Shown one piece after another: positions 34,301-46,418 of a DNA stretch of 64,000 nucleotides. The first letter of the stretch is position 1. Every line of letters begins with the position of its first letter. The notes under the pieces are model-generated. The model did not search any database. It saw only the letters and a list, made by a program, of their open reading frames with translations, and had not been told where the DNA came from. The position numbers and the translations under genes are program-made. Source of the stretch: Tillus elongatus (lineage: Eukaryota > Arthropoda > Insecta > Coleoptera > Cleridae); assembly GCA_964006375.1 (NCBI GenBank), contig OZ023262.1:197928778-197992777 (forward strand). The letters are read 5' to 3'.

Positions 34301-36520
34301 GCAGCTCGGATATCTGGTTCAGAAATACAATTAAGCGAAACGTTTTTAAGATACAAACTAAACAATTTATTTTCAAATGGGATACCTTATATATTAATAA
34401 CTTTTGTACGGTGTTATTTATTCTGATTGAATTAATATGTAGGTACATGTCGTATATTTGCTGGAGTCGTCAGTAAGTTATATAGAGTTAAGTTCGAAAT
34501 TTTGATCTAAATGAAGCCACCCTGACCGTCTGTCAGTTAAACAAGGACAACAAAAGATTATTTTTAGTTGACACATGCCGTGAGTTTTGCAAAAACTGTT
34601 ATTGCAGCGTTGGTAGTATTTTTTTTTACTCGAATTATGTATTATGAGTTTACAGTGAATTGTGTCAAGTGTATACGTATCGAAGTGAAGTGTAGATAAG
34701 TTATATCAACTGGCTACGATTATATTGTGGACATATACTTTCTTGACTATTATAAAAATAAATTCTTTATAACATTATTTATAATATTCAAATTTTCATA
34801 AATATATTAATTTCAAATAATAAAAATGTTGGCAAAAGTCAACATTTTCTTAACACTTTTTGACATAACATTGCAGCGGTGGCAGCTACTGGCACCTAGT
34901 GAACTCGCCCATTAAGTGGCGCTTTGCAAAAATATCTTATTTTCTTGTGCTAAACGATATATACTTTGCAATGTTTCAAGACTACAGGAAATGTTCTCCT
35001 ACAACATTGTAGCGTTTAGTTGCAACCCCTTTCACGTTCCTCTTTATTTTTCACTGTTTTATTTCCTATCATAGACATAATTGTCATTTATGGCGTCATC
35101 ACTTTTGTCCATAGAATAACTGAATACTTTGTGATTTAATACATAAATTCTAAAATCTAAAATTAACGTCATTCTACGTTCTAAAATTATGAAAATAACT
35201 GACGTCACTTATCTCCGACACCGACAGCTATATATACAACAAAAATTTACCAGGTTCCTCTTTTATCGCATTTAAATTAACTTGTAACATCTAGTGTGCA
35301 CAACGAGCAGAATGTTGCCGTAGGCTAAATATTTTGGTTCCATCCAGTTACGAAACACTCTAATTTCCCGATATAAAATATCTCTAACCTAAAATGTATT
35401 TTCTTCCAGTTCTCAGCGCTTTATATGTAGTTTAACCTGCCTGCTTATTTTTTCATATATAATTTTTGATTTTCATTAAACATATTTTGTAATACTGTAG
35501 ATGCTTCATGACACATCTGCTTCCTAAATTTCACGCGACTTTTTGAAGTATTGTTTGATGTAACTGTAATCATTTAGTTGCAAATTGGGGCACTTGATTT
35601 AATCAACGGGTACGTGGCCAAGAAGCATCACTGTATAACCATAAAACAGCGTGTTTCAAGTGAAAACCTCTTCTTTTTATTTGGAACATGAACGGGGCAA
35701 ATGTCATCAGCCCCGAAGTAACCACTGTTCAGGGCAGAGAGAAAATTTTACCAGCCCCTTGACAGAAAACAACACCATTCAAGATGGGGGGCCAATGAAG
35801 CTGCAAAATATCTATAGGGAGGTGCCCAACTGCGTCCATATCGTCTTGAGACGTTTTAAGAGCTCTAAGTGGTTATTGCATTCTGGAAATAAAGCCCTGT
35901 CGCATCCCTAAAATGGCAACACCCAAAGTTAAGTAAAATTGGCTTAATTTGATTATTTTTCTTTAACTTATAATTCAATTTATATTGCAATTTACATTTC
36001 ACTTACACAATATTATGTAAAGTAGTAATTTCAATTTTCACAGTTTGTCATCAATTATCATTTTGCTTTGTTAATTAATTACATTTTCAATGTTCAGTAT
36101 TTTATTTTATAATAAATGATGTAAACTAGACCTCTATCTCTTTCACACCCTCCCTTAATTTTTTCTCAGTGTTACCCACATATAGACAACAATGGAGAGA
36201 CCTCAGCCCTATTTAATTTATATCTCATTCTCGAGTTACTTATATTGGATCTATTTACTTATTTATTTGTTTCAATGACTATAAATGGCATCCATTATTT
36301 TAATTGGCGATCATTAATAATAGTAAAAGTTAGTTACATAGTCTTATTAATTCTTCACATTATTTAGCCCAACAATTTTTTATGGCATATGTTTAATGAA
36401 CAGATGTGTTAAAACGCACTGGTAACATACCAACCCAATCACTTGACTTTTTTACATAAAATTTTTGCACAGATATATTTTGATGTTGAAATAATGGATA
36501 TAAAATATCTACTAGGTAAT
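34300..36520. other. intergenic, nothing recognised
   Basis: About 2.2 kb of AT-rich sequence. The 86-codon frame at 35651 has no recognisable domain. No terminal repeats seen. Confidence 0.45.
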
Positions 36521-36524
36521 CTAG

Positions 36525-36650
36525 GTTTATATATATCGCACCGATAACTCAAAACATAATGGGCTGCATTTGATTAAATTGTGTAGGTGTCTTTCTTTTA
36601 TAAGTGGTTTAGACAAGTTTCTTAGCCTGGAAAATTTGCCCCGAACTCCC
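36525..36650 (-). repeat. repeat A left-module fragment without core
   Basis: TATATATATCGCACCGATAACTCAAAACATAATGGG and AGGTGTCTTTCTTTTATAAGTGG match the flank of the A cores at 6185-6250 and 52455. The core is only a few TA units. Confidence 0.55.
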
Positions 36651-38500
36651 CTTCTAAAGTAGTATCAAGATTAATTACTCAATGAAAAACCTATTAATAA
36701 TTAAGCTAATAATTTAATGTGCACGTTAAAATTGAACAATCTTAAATAAAGATGTTGTAGAGGTTTTTCCTGGTGTTATTTACTTTGTTTATGTTTCTTA
36801 GTTTGTCTACAAAGTGTATTTGACCAAGTTGAATGTTTAAAACGTTTAATTAAAATATATGCTTACTCTTTTTGGGTTGATTTTGACCAGAAGCTCATAT
36901 TTATTAGTCCCTCAGTGCAAAATTTTGACACGTTTTCTAGATAACGGTAATAGTTTGACATCTAGGGGTTCACAACAACTTATTTAACTTAGATACCCTG
37001 CTAATGAACTCAGGAAGCACTGATAAGGATTTGTAAGCTGACCATATTTATTCTTTAGTGAGAAGTGCTTCATACCATGCTTAAGCAATAAATTCAAGCC
37101 TAATGTTCATTGGTTGACATTTACTCATACGATTTAATTAAAAAGAAAACTCTCATCAAAAACTAAAAGTGAATTGTTAAAACAGCCATCAAAGTGATGG
37201 AGTTAAAGTAGATTGGCAGCACTTCTAAAACTGCTAGTCTGATATTTCAAAATATTTTAGTGGTAGTATTACGGTACATTAAATTCATTTCATATTTTTA
37301 AACTACAATACACATTAAGTAAAAACAATTTCAAATATAATTACGTATCTTCATATTAGCAATGTCACTGCAAAAAAAAATGAATTGTTTTGAACGGGCC
37401 TTTGTTCGATCAGGTTGCCAAAAACATCTTTGAAAGGGTGAAAACAATAACATAACGAAACTATTTCATTTTTAAAAAAATTGACTTAGATGATTCGGTG
37501 GCTATTTATAACCAGTTAATTTTTTTCCAAGAAAATTTCTCTCACACTTCGTGCTTCCTATTCAAGACCAAAATTCAAGAGTAAAATACCAAGAGCCAAA
37601 ATCTCATAAACTCAAGCTTACAACTTAAAAATCCAAGAGTTATATTTTAACTAAGACCCAAAACAAAAGCCATGTGTAATAAAACAAACAAAACGCTGTA
37701 AAATTTGGAGATAGAAAAGAACGGACTTTGATTTTGACAATCGTTTAAGATGAGGTTTGTTTTAAAACGAAATCACAAATTTACTAACTTTGAATGAGAC
37801 ACTCATTTACTACTTAAAAAAAATAATTACTATAATTATTATGAGATCTGAAACATCGGACCTTATATTCGTAACGACGTTATGCATCTTGTTGATCCGG
37901 CTGAATCACGTTGTTGTCTCTCGCAGAGTCACGGACGTTATCTCTAGCAGAGTGCCCACCCGACTGACTGATGTTTGCCCTCGCAGCGTGTACAATCGAC
38001 TGTTCGTAGGCGTTTTTTTCTTGTCTCCCTCTAAAACGCAAAGCGCATTTTGTGTTGAAAAGAGCGCACATATAGCCAGTCTCGACTCAAGCTGCAACCG
38101 CTGTTCCTTAACGGCAATAATAAAAAATTGTTAATGAAAACTCTGCCAACAGATTTTGTTTGTCGGTACTTTAATGACGAAATCTCTGGCAACACTCATC
38201 CCCATTTAAATGGATATTTGTCTATGGCACAAATTATTATGTAGTAAATAATATCTTTGTTATAAAGAGATATCTCTACGACGCATTTTACGCTTCTAGA
38301 TATGATTGAAACAATTTATAATTTTGGAAGCACTTCAAGCGAAGAGTCAGAGCGGTGCTTATCTTGCAGCGAATTTTCATAAATACTGCACATCGTGTTT
38401 AAACTACAATATTTTGCACATTTCAAATCCAAACCAACAAAGACCAGTAGAAATTGAAAAGAAATGCCAACAGTTGTTAATGCATATGCCTGGTGTCCCA
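36651..38500. other. intergenic, nothing recognised
   Basis: The 114-codon frame at 37790-38134 and its minus-strand shadows have no recognisable domain. 37915-38100 is somewhat CpG-richer than its surroundings. Confidence 0.4.
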
Positions 38501-38539
38501 AAAATGTAAGCTGACCGAAAAGTCGAACGTAACAAATTG

Positions 38540-39360
38540 AAAGAAATTTCAAGTTTTCTTCCGGAAACTTTTTATATCTTCTAAAATAACAAAGTTATGG
38601 CAGCCATATTTGGTAGACAAGTGTCTGCCATAAAACGTATTCTAAACACCAAAACTCAAATATAAGTTATAAGGGCAAAACAATTATGACCATTTAAAAA
38701 ATTTGGAGTCACAAAACCAAAATATTTTATGTGGTTAACCAAATCTATTGTATATTACACACAAAGATTACATTTTCTTAGCGCAAAAAGGTCAAGAAAT
38801 GCCAAAACAATTACTTTGAAACATTTTAAGTTCTTCTTAAGACGTCAAATTCGTATTTCAAAAATTGGCCGTTTTCAGACATGAACTTGAAACGAATATG
38901 GTTTATGTAGAAAAAACGTCGTAAGAAGTGTTTTTACGAAGCATTAAGTTTCGGGTTCAACCGTCATTGTCCTTCATTTTACTAAAATATTTCAATACAG
39001 ACGTGGAGACTATTTCTCTGGCTTCACAAACGTTCGTATTTGTTTGTGTAGCCGATTTCGCTACTTGGCAGCATCCTTAGCCAAAAGAGAATGCTGTCAA
39101 GCAGCGAAATTGGTTACAGAAATGAAAAGGAACATTTGTGAAGCCAGAACAACAGTCCCCATGTTTGCATTTAGTATGGAACGGTTTCACAAAGTAAAGG
39201 CAACAACGATTAATTAACATAAATGTTTGGAGATAATTCGTTTCAAATAAACGATTTCTCTAATAGTTGACAGTAGTTTCGATTCTGGAGTTTGTGGTTT
39301 AATATTCTATAATTTTCAGCGAACTTTCGTAGAATAAACGTGTTTTTGAATTTCGTAAAA
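38540..39360 (-). repeat. repeat D (A-family left module), copy 1
   Basis: Shares long blocks with 52600-53160 and, inverted, with 56430-56950: ACCAAAATATTTTATGTGG, AATCTATTGTATATTAC, GCGCAAAAAGGTCAAG, TTCAACCGTCATTGTCCTTC. A fold-back element (39006-39160) interrupts it near the end. No (TA)n remains at this copy. Confidence 0.65.
39006..39165. mobile_element. fold-back element, about 70 bp inverted arms
   Basis: TTTCTCTGGCTTCACAAACG...GCTACTTGGCAGCATCCTT is mirrored by GAATGCTGTCAAGCAGCGAA...TTGTGAAGCCAGA, with about 10 bp between the arms. A single diverged arm recurs at about 42415-42490. No coding capacity. Confidence 0.6.
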
Positions 39361-41239
39361 ATATTTTTACATACTTTTCGTGTTAGACTACTCAGTCAAT
39401 CCTTGTAAAACAAAATAGCGAATCTTCGTAGAAGAAACTGATTGCCAATTTTCATGTAAACATTTTTTTTTATTTCTATTAAAAAGCTTTTTGTGAATAA
39501 TAATTATATCTTGTCAGGTTAGTTTTCATTTCAATTGCTTGGATTAATTCGTTGACCTGAAAAGTCCGACCTGTTTTTTCGGGAAAGTGTTATATTAATA
39601 CGTTATTGTAAAAATGATTGCTAACTAACGTAAAAACTGTTTTCGAATATTTTTTTTTAGATATTTTACTTTAACTATGTTTCAGAAAAAAGATTGCGAA
39701 TTTTGAAAAAAAAAATTCGTGTGTTTTGTCAAAAAGCTTTTTGGAATAATTGTATTGTGGGCAGGAAAGGTCAAGGATTTGCTAAAGTAACGATCACGTA
39801 AGCAGACTGTCGTAAAAGCTTACCTTATATGGGTGAGTGTACAAATCCATTAAACCACAAACATACAGATTAGGACTCATTTGCAAAAGTAGAGATGTAT
39901 ACATCTAAATGACTGTAATAAATCCTTAATGAACCAGACCACTAGCAAACCAGACGTGCATAAATACTAATGAAATCATGCCAAGTCTCGTGCAATCTTG
40001 AGCTATAAAACTAATGGGATGATAATATTAGGCTTTTAAATTATACCCAAATATATATATATATATATCCTCAACGCCTGTCTATTTCTGCGACTATGGC
40101 CAATCACTTGCGTTTCACCCTATTGTGGAGGAAGAGCATAAATCCTTTGGTCCCGTGTACCATGCGATATTGGTTAAATATCCATATTATCCTTACAGGA
40201 GAGGTTAGGCGAAATTTTCAGAATAGTAAGATGAAACTGCTCCCTAGCGTCGGTGATTGGCCATAGTCGAGGAAACAAACTGACGTTAACGGAAATAGTG
40301 GTGTATTTAGTCGATTTAAATAAAAATCATATAGGATTACCGTAGCATCGTGGCAATTTTCAAAACGTAATGCAGACGCGCAAGAATTGTGATAACTTTT
40401 GTTTCAAAATTCCACGTTGAGTGCTTCGTTTCTCATTTAAGCGATAAAGTCCAGAAGAGCATTACATATTCAGATCTTATTTCACTGTTTGTCTCATTAC
40501 ATTCTAGATAGTTTGTGTATATCATACTCTCAAACGTGTATATCATACTCTCAAACGGAGAACGTTGTTGATATAAATATCGCATATTGTTTTTAAAATG
40601 TAATATAATGTATATTCACGCATATGAAATAGAAGCTAAAATAAGGAAAAGTGGACAGCAAGGATGCCAATTGTCGTCGTTCGATTCATTTAAACGCAAT
40701 ATAATAAATGGGCCATAAGTAAAGACAGAAGGAATCAAATGAAATAAAACACTTTAAAGTAGATATCATTCACTAAAATATGGAACTTGATGGCAAAACT
40801 CAACAGGCGAAACTTAAAGTTGCTTGCACTAAGAGTTGCCAAGTGCCAAGTCATCAGAGGATGAGAAATTTAGAATTGACCTGACCTGACTTGACCTAAC
40901 CTGAAAATATATGATGACCCAGATATAATTATACACAAAAAGCTTTTCGTCGAAACTTACGAAAAAATATTAAACATTTATCATTAATTACCAAAATTTC
41001 ACAAAAATCTTACAAACAAGGATTTCTACGTAAACAACAAAATTTCTGCGAAAACTGCCTATTTTTTTACAAAACAAGTTGCTAAAAGAATACATAAAGT
41101 TTAAATTATATACCTAATTTGTAATTAAGATTTTAAAAAATGTTCAATTTTTTTAGGAAATTTTAACCAGTGGAAGTGTAGAAAACATAAGCGGTAAAAT
41201 CATATTTAATGAAATAAGTAAGAAATAAGAACATCACTC

Positions 41240-41242
<3 letters not shown>
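39361..41242. other. intergenic, nothing recognised
   Basis: AT-rich, includes a short (TA)10-like stretch at 40050-40067. TGACCTGACCTGACTTGACC (about 40877) is a brief local repeat. No gene seen. Confidence 0.4.

Positions 41243-41319
<77 letters not shown>
41243..41319. repeat. (TA)n tract
   Basis: About 77 bp of TA. The flanks (ACATCACTCAAT and TATGAATGTAAT) do not match the A core flanks. Confidence 0.95.
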
Positions 41320-41322
<3 letters not shown>

Positions 41323-41655
41323 GAATGTAATAATCTTATCAAATAGATTATGACTTACCTTTTTGTGTCAAAGTTGACTTAAATATGTTACTATTTTTCT
41401 TCAAAAATTCACCAATATCTGATCGAATCATGGTATGCTATTGTAAATGTAAATATTTCCAAAACTAGAGTCTGTAGGTATGAGTTATAAGTGATATACA
41501 AAACTTGAAGCAAAGGGCATGCCCTTCACTTCTGAATCACAAAGAACAGGCTGTTCCATTTGAAAAGAAAATGCGTTATGCCCGTTTCCACGAATAATAT
41601 AAACGAAAACCTGTCTGAATGCGCCACTTTCACGGGACTCTGCTATCTGTTGGTA
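41320..41655. other. intergenic, nothing recognised
   Basis: No conserved frame or repeat end. Confidence 0.4.
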
Positions 41656-41656
41656 A

Positions 41657-41916
41657 ATAAAATTCGAGACGCAGCAAGTGCGTTATGGTAGTGAATTTTT
41701 ATTAAATGCTTCAATTTTGAATAACTCAATTTTCTATAAACTTAGAAAGTTTAATTTTGGTATGTAGTAAGGTCTTTCCTAAGGCAACATATACACCAAA
41801 TTTAATTTAATTTCAATTCTAGGGACCCAAATTCGCGCTCATTTGCAAAAATTTTTGCAAAGTCTCACCATCGATACCTCTCTATTGGTGAATTTTTTTA
41901 AATAAAAATTCACTAA
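41657..41916 (+). repeat. repeat A, internally deleted copy without (TA)n
   Basis: The left terminus GAGACGCAGCAAGTGCGTTA is followed by only about 160 bp of left module. It then jumps to the right block (GGGACCCAAATTCGCGCTC, TCTCACCATCGATACCTC) and ends in the palindrome GGTGAATTTTTTTAAAT...AAATTCACTA. Both termini intact at 260 bp total. Confidence 0.7.
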
Positions 41917-42380
41917 AACGCCGTATCATAAGTTTTGTTACGTGCCAAAAATGTGAAAAATTGTGAAACGATTGAAATAACTCAAAAACGATGAACGCTA
42001 TCAAATTTCTTTTCCTTACACACATGCATTACAATTCGATGAAAAAGTAAAAATGCAATATTATAAAGGATATTTGAAAATAAAAAGAAAATTTCTTTCA
42101 TCGACAACTTATGGGCCACGTATGATTGTCAAAATAATTTTGTAAAATGCAGCTCAACACACCCTATAATTAATGTACACAATTTTTTCTTGTATCTTGT
42201 ATACTACGACTATATTGAGCTTTACCGTAAAAATGCGTCATCGTGTATATATGTAAACAGATAAAAACTAAACTAAAACTAACCCCGGATATGGGTTCAA
42301 GGGGTCCACTTATATGAAGAAATCTTATCAAAATTCAAGTCACGATCTCCTCATTAGTGAATTTTTCTACCGGTTAAGCT
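41917..42380 (+). repeat. repeat C fused to the A right block
   Basis: C (GCCGTATCATAAGTTTTG ... TATTGAGCTTTACCGTAAAA ... GCGTCATCGTGTATATATG, to about 42253) is inverted relative to 53531-53862. It continues directly into ACTAACCCCGGATATGGGTT and the right-terminal ATTAGTGAATTTTTC. The same C-to-A junction recurs at 56160-56420, so C is an alternative left half of the family. Confidence 0.6.
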
Positions 42381-42399
42381 ACTTTACGGCACAATCAAA

Positions 42400-42495
42400 T
42401 TCAATATTCTTCTGTCTGATGATGCCGCAAAGCTGCTAAGTTAGTTACAGAGAAGAAAACAAGTATTTTTAAAGCCAGATAAAAAGTCTGTACGT
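42400..42495. repeat. single arm of the 39 kb fold-back element
   Basis: GATGATGCCGCAAAGCTGCTAAGTTAGTTACAGAGAAG and AAAGCCAGATAAAAAGTCTG correspond to the right arm at 39090-39160. Confidence 0.45.
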
Positions 42496-43280
42496 TTGTA
42501 TTGATTATACAAACGTCTGTAAACTTTCTAATGTTGTGATGTTAATGAGGTTTATGTATATCTACGCCGTATCTGTGTCATTCTTGTTGTTTAGTTGCTG
42601 ACATATGGCAGCTATTTTCGAACTATCTGCTGTCATAGATGAGATGGCGTTCTATTCAATTTATTGACTGTGTTTTATAAAGAAATAAAGGAACGAATTC
42701 ACACTACTTCCTCCTTATATTCGGCTGTCGCAAAGCAATTTTGACATTTCGTCTTAGAGTGAAAATCTGTATAGATTGACAACCTTCATCATGCTTTTTT
42801 GAGATTTTTGTGTATGATAGATAAGGTCACTGGTATTCATGATAGTTTTTTTTTGCATTTTGAAGATATTTTCTTATATTGCACTGTGTTATAGAATGGC
42901 AGTAGGTCTCCCGTTACAAAACTAGTCAAATTAGCTCATAATATGTAACGGTACTTCATACAGTCCCTTGCTATTCTAATGTGCAACCTCATAGCCGAGT
43001 AAGTTACTATCATCCAGTTCCCTAGATTATAGGTAATAGCTTTATACAAGCAAAACTGTCACGTTCTGGTTGTTATATTGCTACATTGGTCTTGTTTTAA
43101 GGACAGTCTTCACACACTTTTCATCACCTGTCGATTGCGGTTATAGACGTACTGAGGCGTTTTCTGGTTTTTTCCAAAATTTTATTTATACTTAAACAGC
43201 CTTTACTTTCACCGCAAAGTATTTTCCAAACGCCCTCCTTATTTTTGTCTTTGGTAGAACTATTTACAACACTTGGCAAG
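42496..43280. other. intergenic, nothing recognised
   Basis: No conserved frame. Confidence 0.4.
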
Positions 43281-44440
43281 TTACCTCTTCTGTTTACCAA
43301 ATTTTAACCAAAAAAGCAATTTGAATTGAATGTCACTAAACCAAATAACTTTATTATGGGACCAAGTGGGTATCTTAATGTAAACTTTTTCCACCTGTAT
43401 ACTGGGTAAATATATGTGTATTTCTTCTGTCCTTCGATGTTCACTCCTAGTCCCAATACATGTCAGTCTCTTCACGGAGACATCATTTTCATTGTCGGCC
43501 TTAACATTGTTGTCCTTTCTTACCGTGACTTTTCGCTTTGCTCGTTTGATCTTGGTCGACGTTACTACTTCATTGTCTCCAGTATTAAAGATATTATGTA
43601 TTATAAATTCAGTTTCATACTGTACCCTTTGAGAATATCCAGCCAAGTATGACAGTATCCGATAAGGCGGAGCCTATCGCTCTCTATTTTGTCTTCCAGA
43701 TACCAGTGCTACCATGGCCCAACTTTAATTTTACCAAATACACATATTTGTTTACTATCAGCCGCAGTCGCCTTGTAGCCTTTTTAGAAATATCTTCTTC
43801 TAGATGCGCCGATGTCGACTGCCATCTGGGTGTTCGAACCGCTTATGTCTTCGTATACGAGCGCGGTGCTAGAATCGCTGTCCAGAAAAACAGCTATCGG
43901 TCGTAATGTATGTTTTCCCCTTGCACTGTGTGCTGATGGTTTGATGACCCAAGACTTACTCCAGTATGGTTTGGCTTGTTACAGTTTCAATAGCGTGGAT
44001 TATTTGCTAAGATCACGTCTTCGTCTTTTCTACTATCTTGCATGGTAGCAACACTACCTCGAATGTATCTGCTTCACCTTGTTGCTCTTAAGCTTCTTCG
44101 TTCCCTTTCTTGTTCCACCTACTATATTCTTGTATTAACTGTGATATTTATATGTGATTTACGGTTTCCTGGATTCTAGCTTGTTGTTGCACAGTACTTT
44201 TTCAAAGATGCTTTTAAACTTCTTTCACCTTCTGTCTACGCAGGTATTCCACCAACGTTATCGATTTATCCTTTAAGCTTTTCTGGTTTTTCTTGCTCAA
44301 GTACATTGCAGTTCCTTTATGCATCTTCCATCTTCTCTTTGCCAATCTGTTTTTGCACTCTGTCGATTTAACACTTTGATAAAAGCATATTTAAAAAAAA
44401 CGAATCCTGGTTGTTGGTTCTAACGCTTCCGACTTTCGCT
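43281..44440 (-). pseudogene. probable retroelement gag-protease remnant
   Basis: On the minus strand, scattered frames give a zinc-knuckle-like NCNKPNHTG (about 43980-43950). A protease-like IAVFLDSDSSTALVYEDISG follows (about 43895-43835; D-S-D where D-S/T-G is usual), then KGYKATAADSKQICVFGKIK with VGPW and a 121-codon open part from 43646. Lysine/glutamate-rich, gag-like sequence precedes the knuckle. This order suits an LTR retroelement. The residue before the aspartate and the missing glycine make it uncertain, and no RT or LTR was found. Confidence 0.4.
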
Positions 44441-44639
44441 CATTTTAGGGATTGCTCTTGGGTCTTAAAGTTAAGATCCTAGAATATTTTATGTGAAAAA
44501 TGTTTCTGATGATACAAGCAATGAAATTTACCCACTTGAGGAGCTTTGGATAATGCTGCTTGCTTTTCGATATAAATTGAAAGTTAAATACCTCCAATCT
44601 AACCAAGAGCATGTGTTACCTGTTATTCCCTATCAGCGA

Positions 44640-44709
44640 ATTATTTCCGAAAAAAATCTTTAAATAATAGTGAACTATACCTTCGGGAACCCATATCCCA
44701 GGTGAGTAC
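44640..44709 (-). repeat. repeat A right-block fragment left of the Tc1-like element
   Basis: AATAGTGAACTATACC then GGGAACCCATATCCCAGG matches the inverted right block of A. The left module resumes at 46419, so the Tc1-like element sits at the former (TA)n core. Confidence 0.55.
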
Positions 44710-45097
44710 TACGAGCCCTAACAACTATATGTTGGGACAAGCTAACATTTCGGAAATAATACAACGGCTTTTCCTAACGACTGAATTATTTAGTTTTTAC
44801 TTTTAAATACAAACCCAACAGTAAATTATATATTATTAAAAAACCTTTTCATGTCCTGGTAAAGTAATCTCTATTAATAATAGCTTAATTTGACATTGGA
44901 AGGTCAAACTTTCTGACTACTAAAAGTTGGGACAAGCACAAATCTTGCACTTGAAATGTTTAAATTAGTTATAGGCGGCGTTGGTATAAACGCCAAAATT
45001 ATTTTATTTGTCCATTGGCAGTTGGCCATTAATGTAAAACGTCAAGTAGTGATGTTAGTAATTGTTAACATACTTTATTGTTAATTTAATTAAAATA

Positions 45098-46182
45098 ATG
45101 GGTCGTGGAAAGGCTACGAACCAGAAATTACGTGTAATTATTATTCATCAATACGATAAGGGTAAAACAATGCGTAGAATTGCTAGTGATTTAACTATTT
45201 CAAAATCTACAGTGTACAATATAATAAAAAAAATCTGTGAGACTGCTAATGTGGATGTCCGGGGCAGAAGTTCGGGAAGACCGCAACTCGTTTCTGAAAG
45301 AGATTTGCGAAATTTGGTCAAAATTTGCAAGTCGTCAAGTCGTCAAGAAGCACTCTTCGAGAAATAACTGCTAAATGGAACACGGTAACTGGATTACATA
45401 TATCTAGAGAATGTTGTCGAAAATACATGCGTAATTGCGGTCTGGGATTTTACAAGGTAAGTTTACTTTTAAATGGTTCATACAGTATCAAAAGCCTCAT
45501 AAAATGTCTTATTTAGGCAAAAGAAAAGCCGCTGTTAACAAAAGTTCAAAAGAAAAACCGATATCCAAGATCTAGACTACTCTGGAGAGAAAATGAGTGG
45601 AATAAAATAGTATTTAGTGATGAGGCTAAATTTGATGTTTGCGTTGGAGACCACCGTAAACGAGTAATACGGAATAAAACATAATCCTTCCATAAAGATT
45701 GCCTGAAAAGAGTTGTTAAGTTCCCAAAGGGAATTATGGTGTGGGGCTGCGTGTCGGAAAGGGGTTTAGGTTTTTTTAAATTTATAGAGGGCACTGTAAA
45801 TGCCCAAAAATATCAAGAGATACTTCAAACCACACTTTTGCCTAGTATTCAAAAATTGTTTCCCGACAATAATTTCATATTTCAACAAGATGGAGCATCA
45901 TGCCATTAGGCAAAATCAACCAAAAAGTGGTTTGGTGATAATAATGTAAAGGTTTTATCCCATCCAGCTAGCAGTCCGGATTGAAATGTGATAGAAACCG
46001 TATGGCATAAAATGAAGCAGTATTTAAGAAACCACCCTCAACGTACAATATCTGATTTACGGACAAAACCTCAAGAAATCTGGGACAATTTTTCTATTAA
46101 AATGTGTCAATCTTTGGTCAATACAATGCCTGCAAGAGTCCAGGCAGTTGTTAAAGCTAAGGGTGATGTGACCCCATATTAA
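45098..46182 (+). pseudogene. Tc1-like transposase with one 60 bp intron; frameshift and three stops
   Basis: MGRGKATNQKLRVIIIHQYD starts at 45098, followed by a paired helix-turn-helix (MRRIASDLTISKSTVYNIIK) and GRSSGRPQLVSERD. Near 45330-45350 an 8 bp tandem duplication (TCGTCAAG twice) shifts the frame; it resumes as STLREITAKWNTVTGLHISR. An intron (45457-45516) interrupts after GLGFYK. The catalytic core follows: IVFSDEAKFDV (first D), MVWGCVSERGLGF, FQQDGASCH (second D), and SSPD-stop-NVIETVWHKMK with the final glutamate. The tail ends AKGDVTPY. Stops lie at 45682, 45907 and 45982. Length and motif order are those of Tc1 transposases. Confidence 0.85.
45457..45516 (+). other. intron in the Tc1-like transposase
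   Basis: AAG/GTAAGT at the 5' side and CTTATTTAG/GC at the 3' side are consensus splice sites. Removing 60 bp restores K-A-K-E-K-P continuity with the family alignment, whereas the unspliced frame ends in TAG at the acceptor itself. Confidence 0.7.
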
Positions 46183-46418
46183 ATTTAGCTTTATTCTCAA
46201 GTTGTCCCAACATTTGACCTTTGAACCTAAAGTGACAAAGTACTCCACTGCTAATGTCGATTGCTTTACCAAATCATAGAAACATTTTTAAATGGTCTAG
46301 GATATATTGTTATGTTTGTATTTAAAAGTAAAAACTAAATAATTCAGTCGTTTGGAAAAGCCGTGGTATTATTTCCGAAATATTAGCTTGTCCCAACATA
46401 TAGTTGTTAGAGCTCGTA

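Larger units (their letters stand above)
44712..46416 (+). mobile_element. Tc1-like element, about 1.7 kb, with inverted repeats of 105 bp or more
   Basis: The left arm CGAGCCCTAACAACTATATG continues through TTGGGACAAGCTAAC and TTTTACTTTTAAATACAAAC. It is mirrored by the right arm ending CATATAGTTGTTAGAGCTCG, flanked by TA on both sides (44710-44711 and 46417-46418). It encloses a transposase with an intron on the plus strand. Confidence 0.9.

Noticed and set aside
35651..35911. 86-codon frame
   Set aside because: No domain, signal or neighbour support.
37790..38134. 114-codon frame with a hydrophobic stretch near residue 30
   Set aside because: Composition resembles random translation, with equally long frames on the opposite strand and no recognisable domain.
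40877..40905. TGACCTGACC-type short tandem repeat as a nuclear-receptor-like site
   Set aside because: Too short and isolated; no promoter context.
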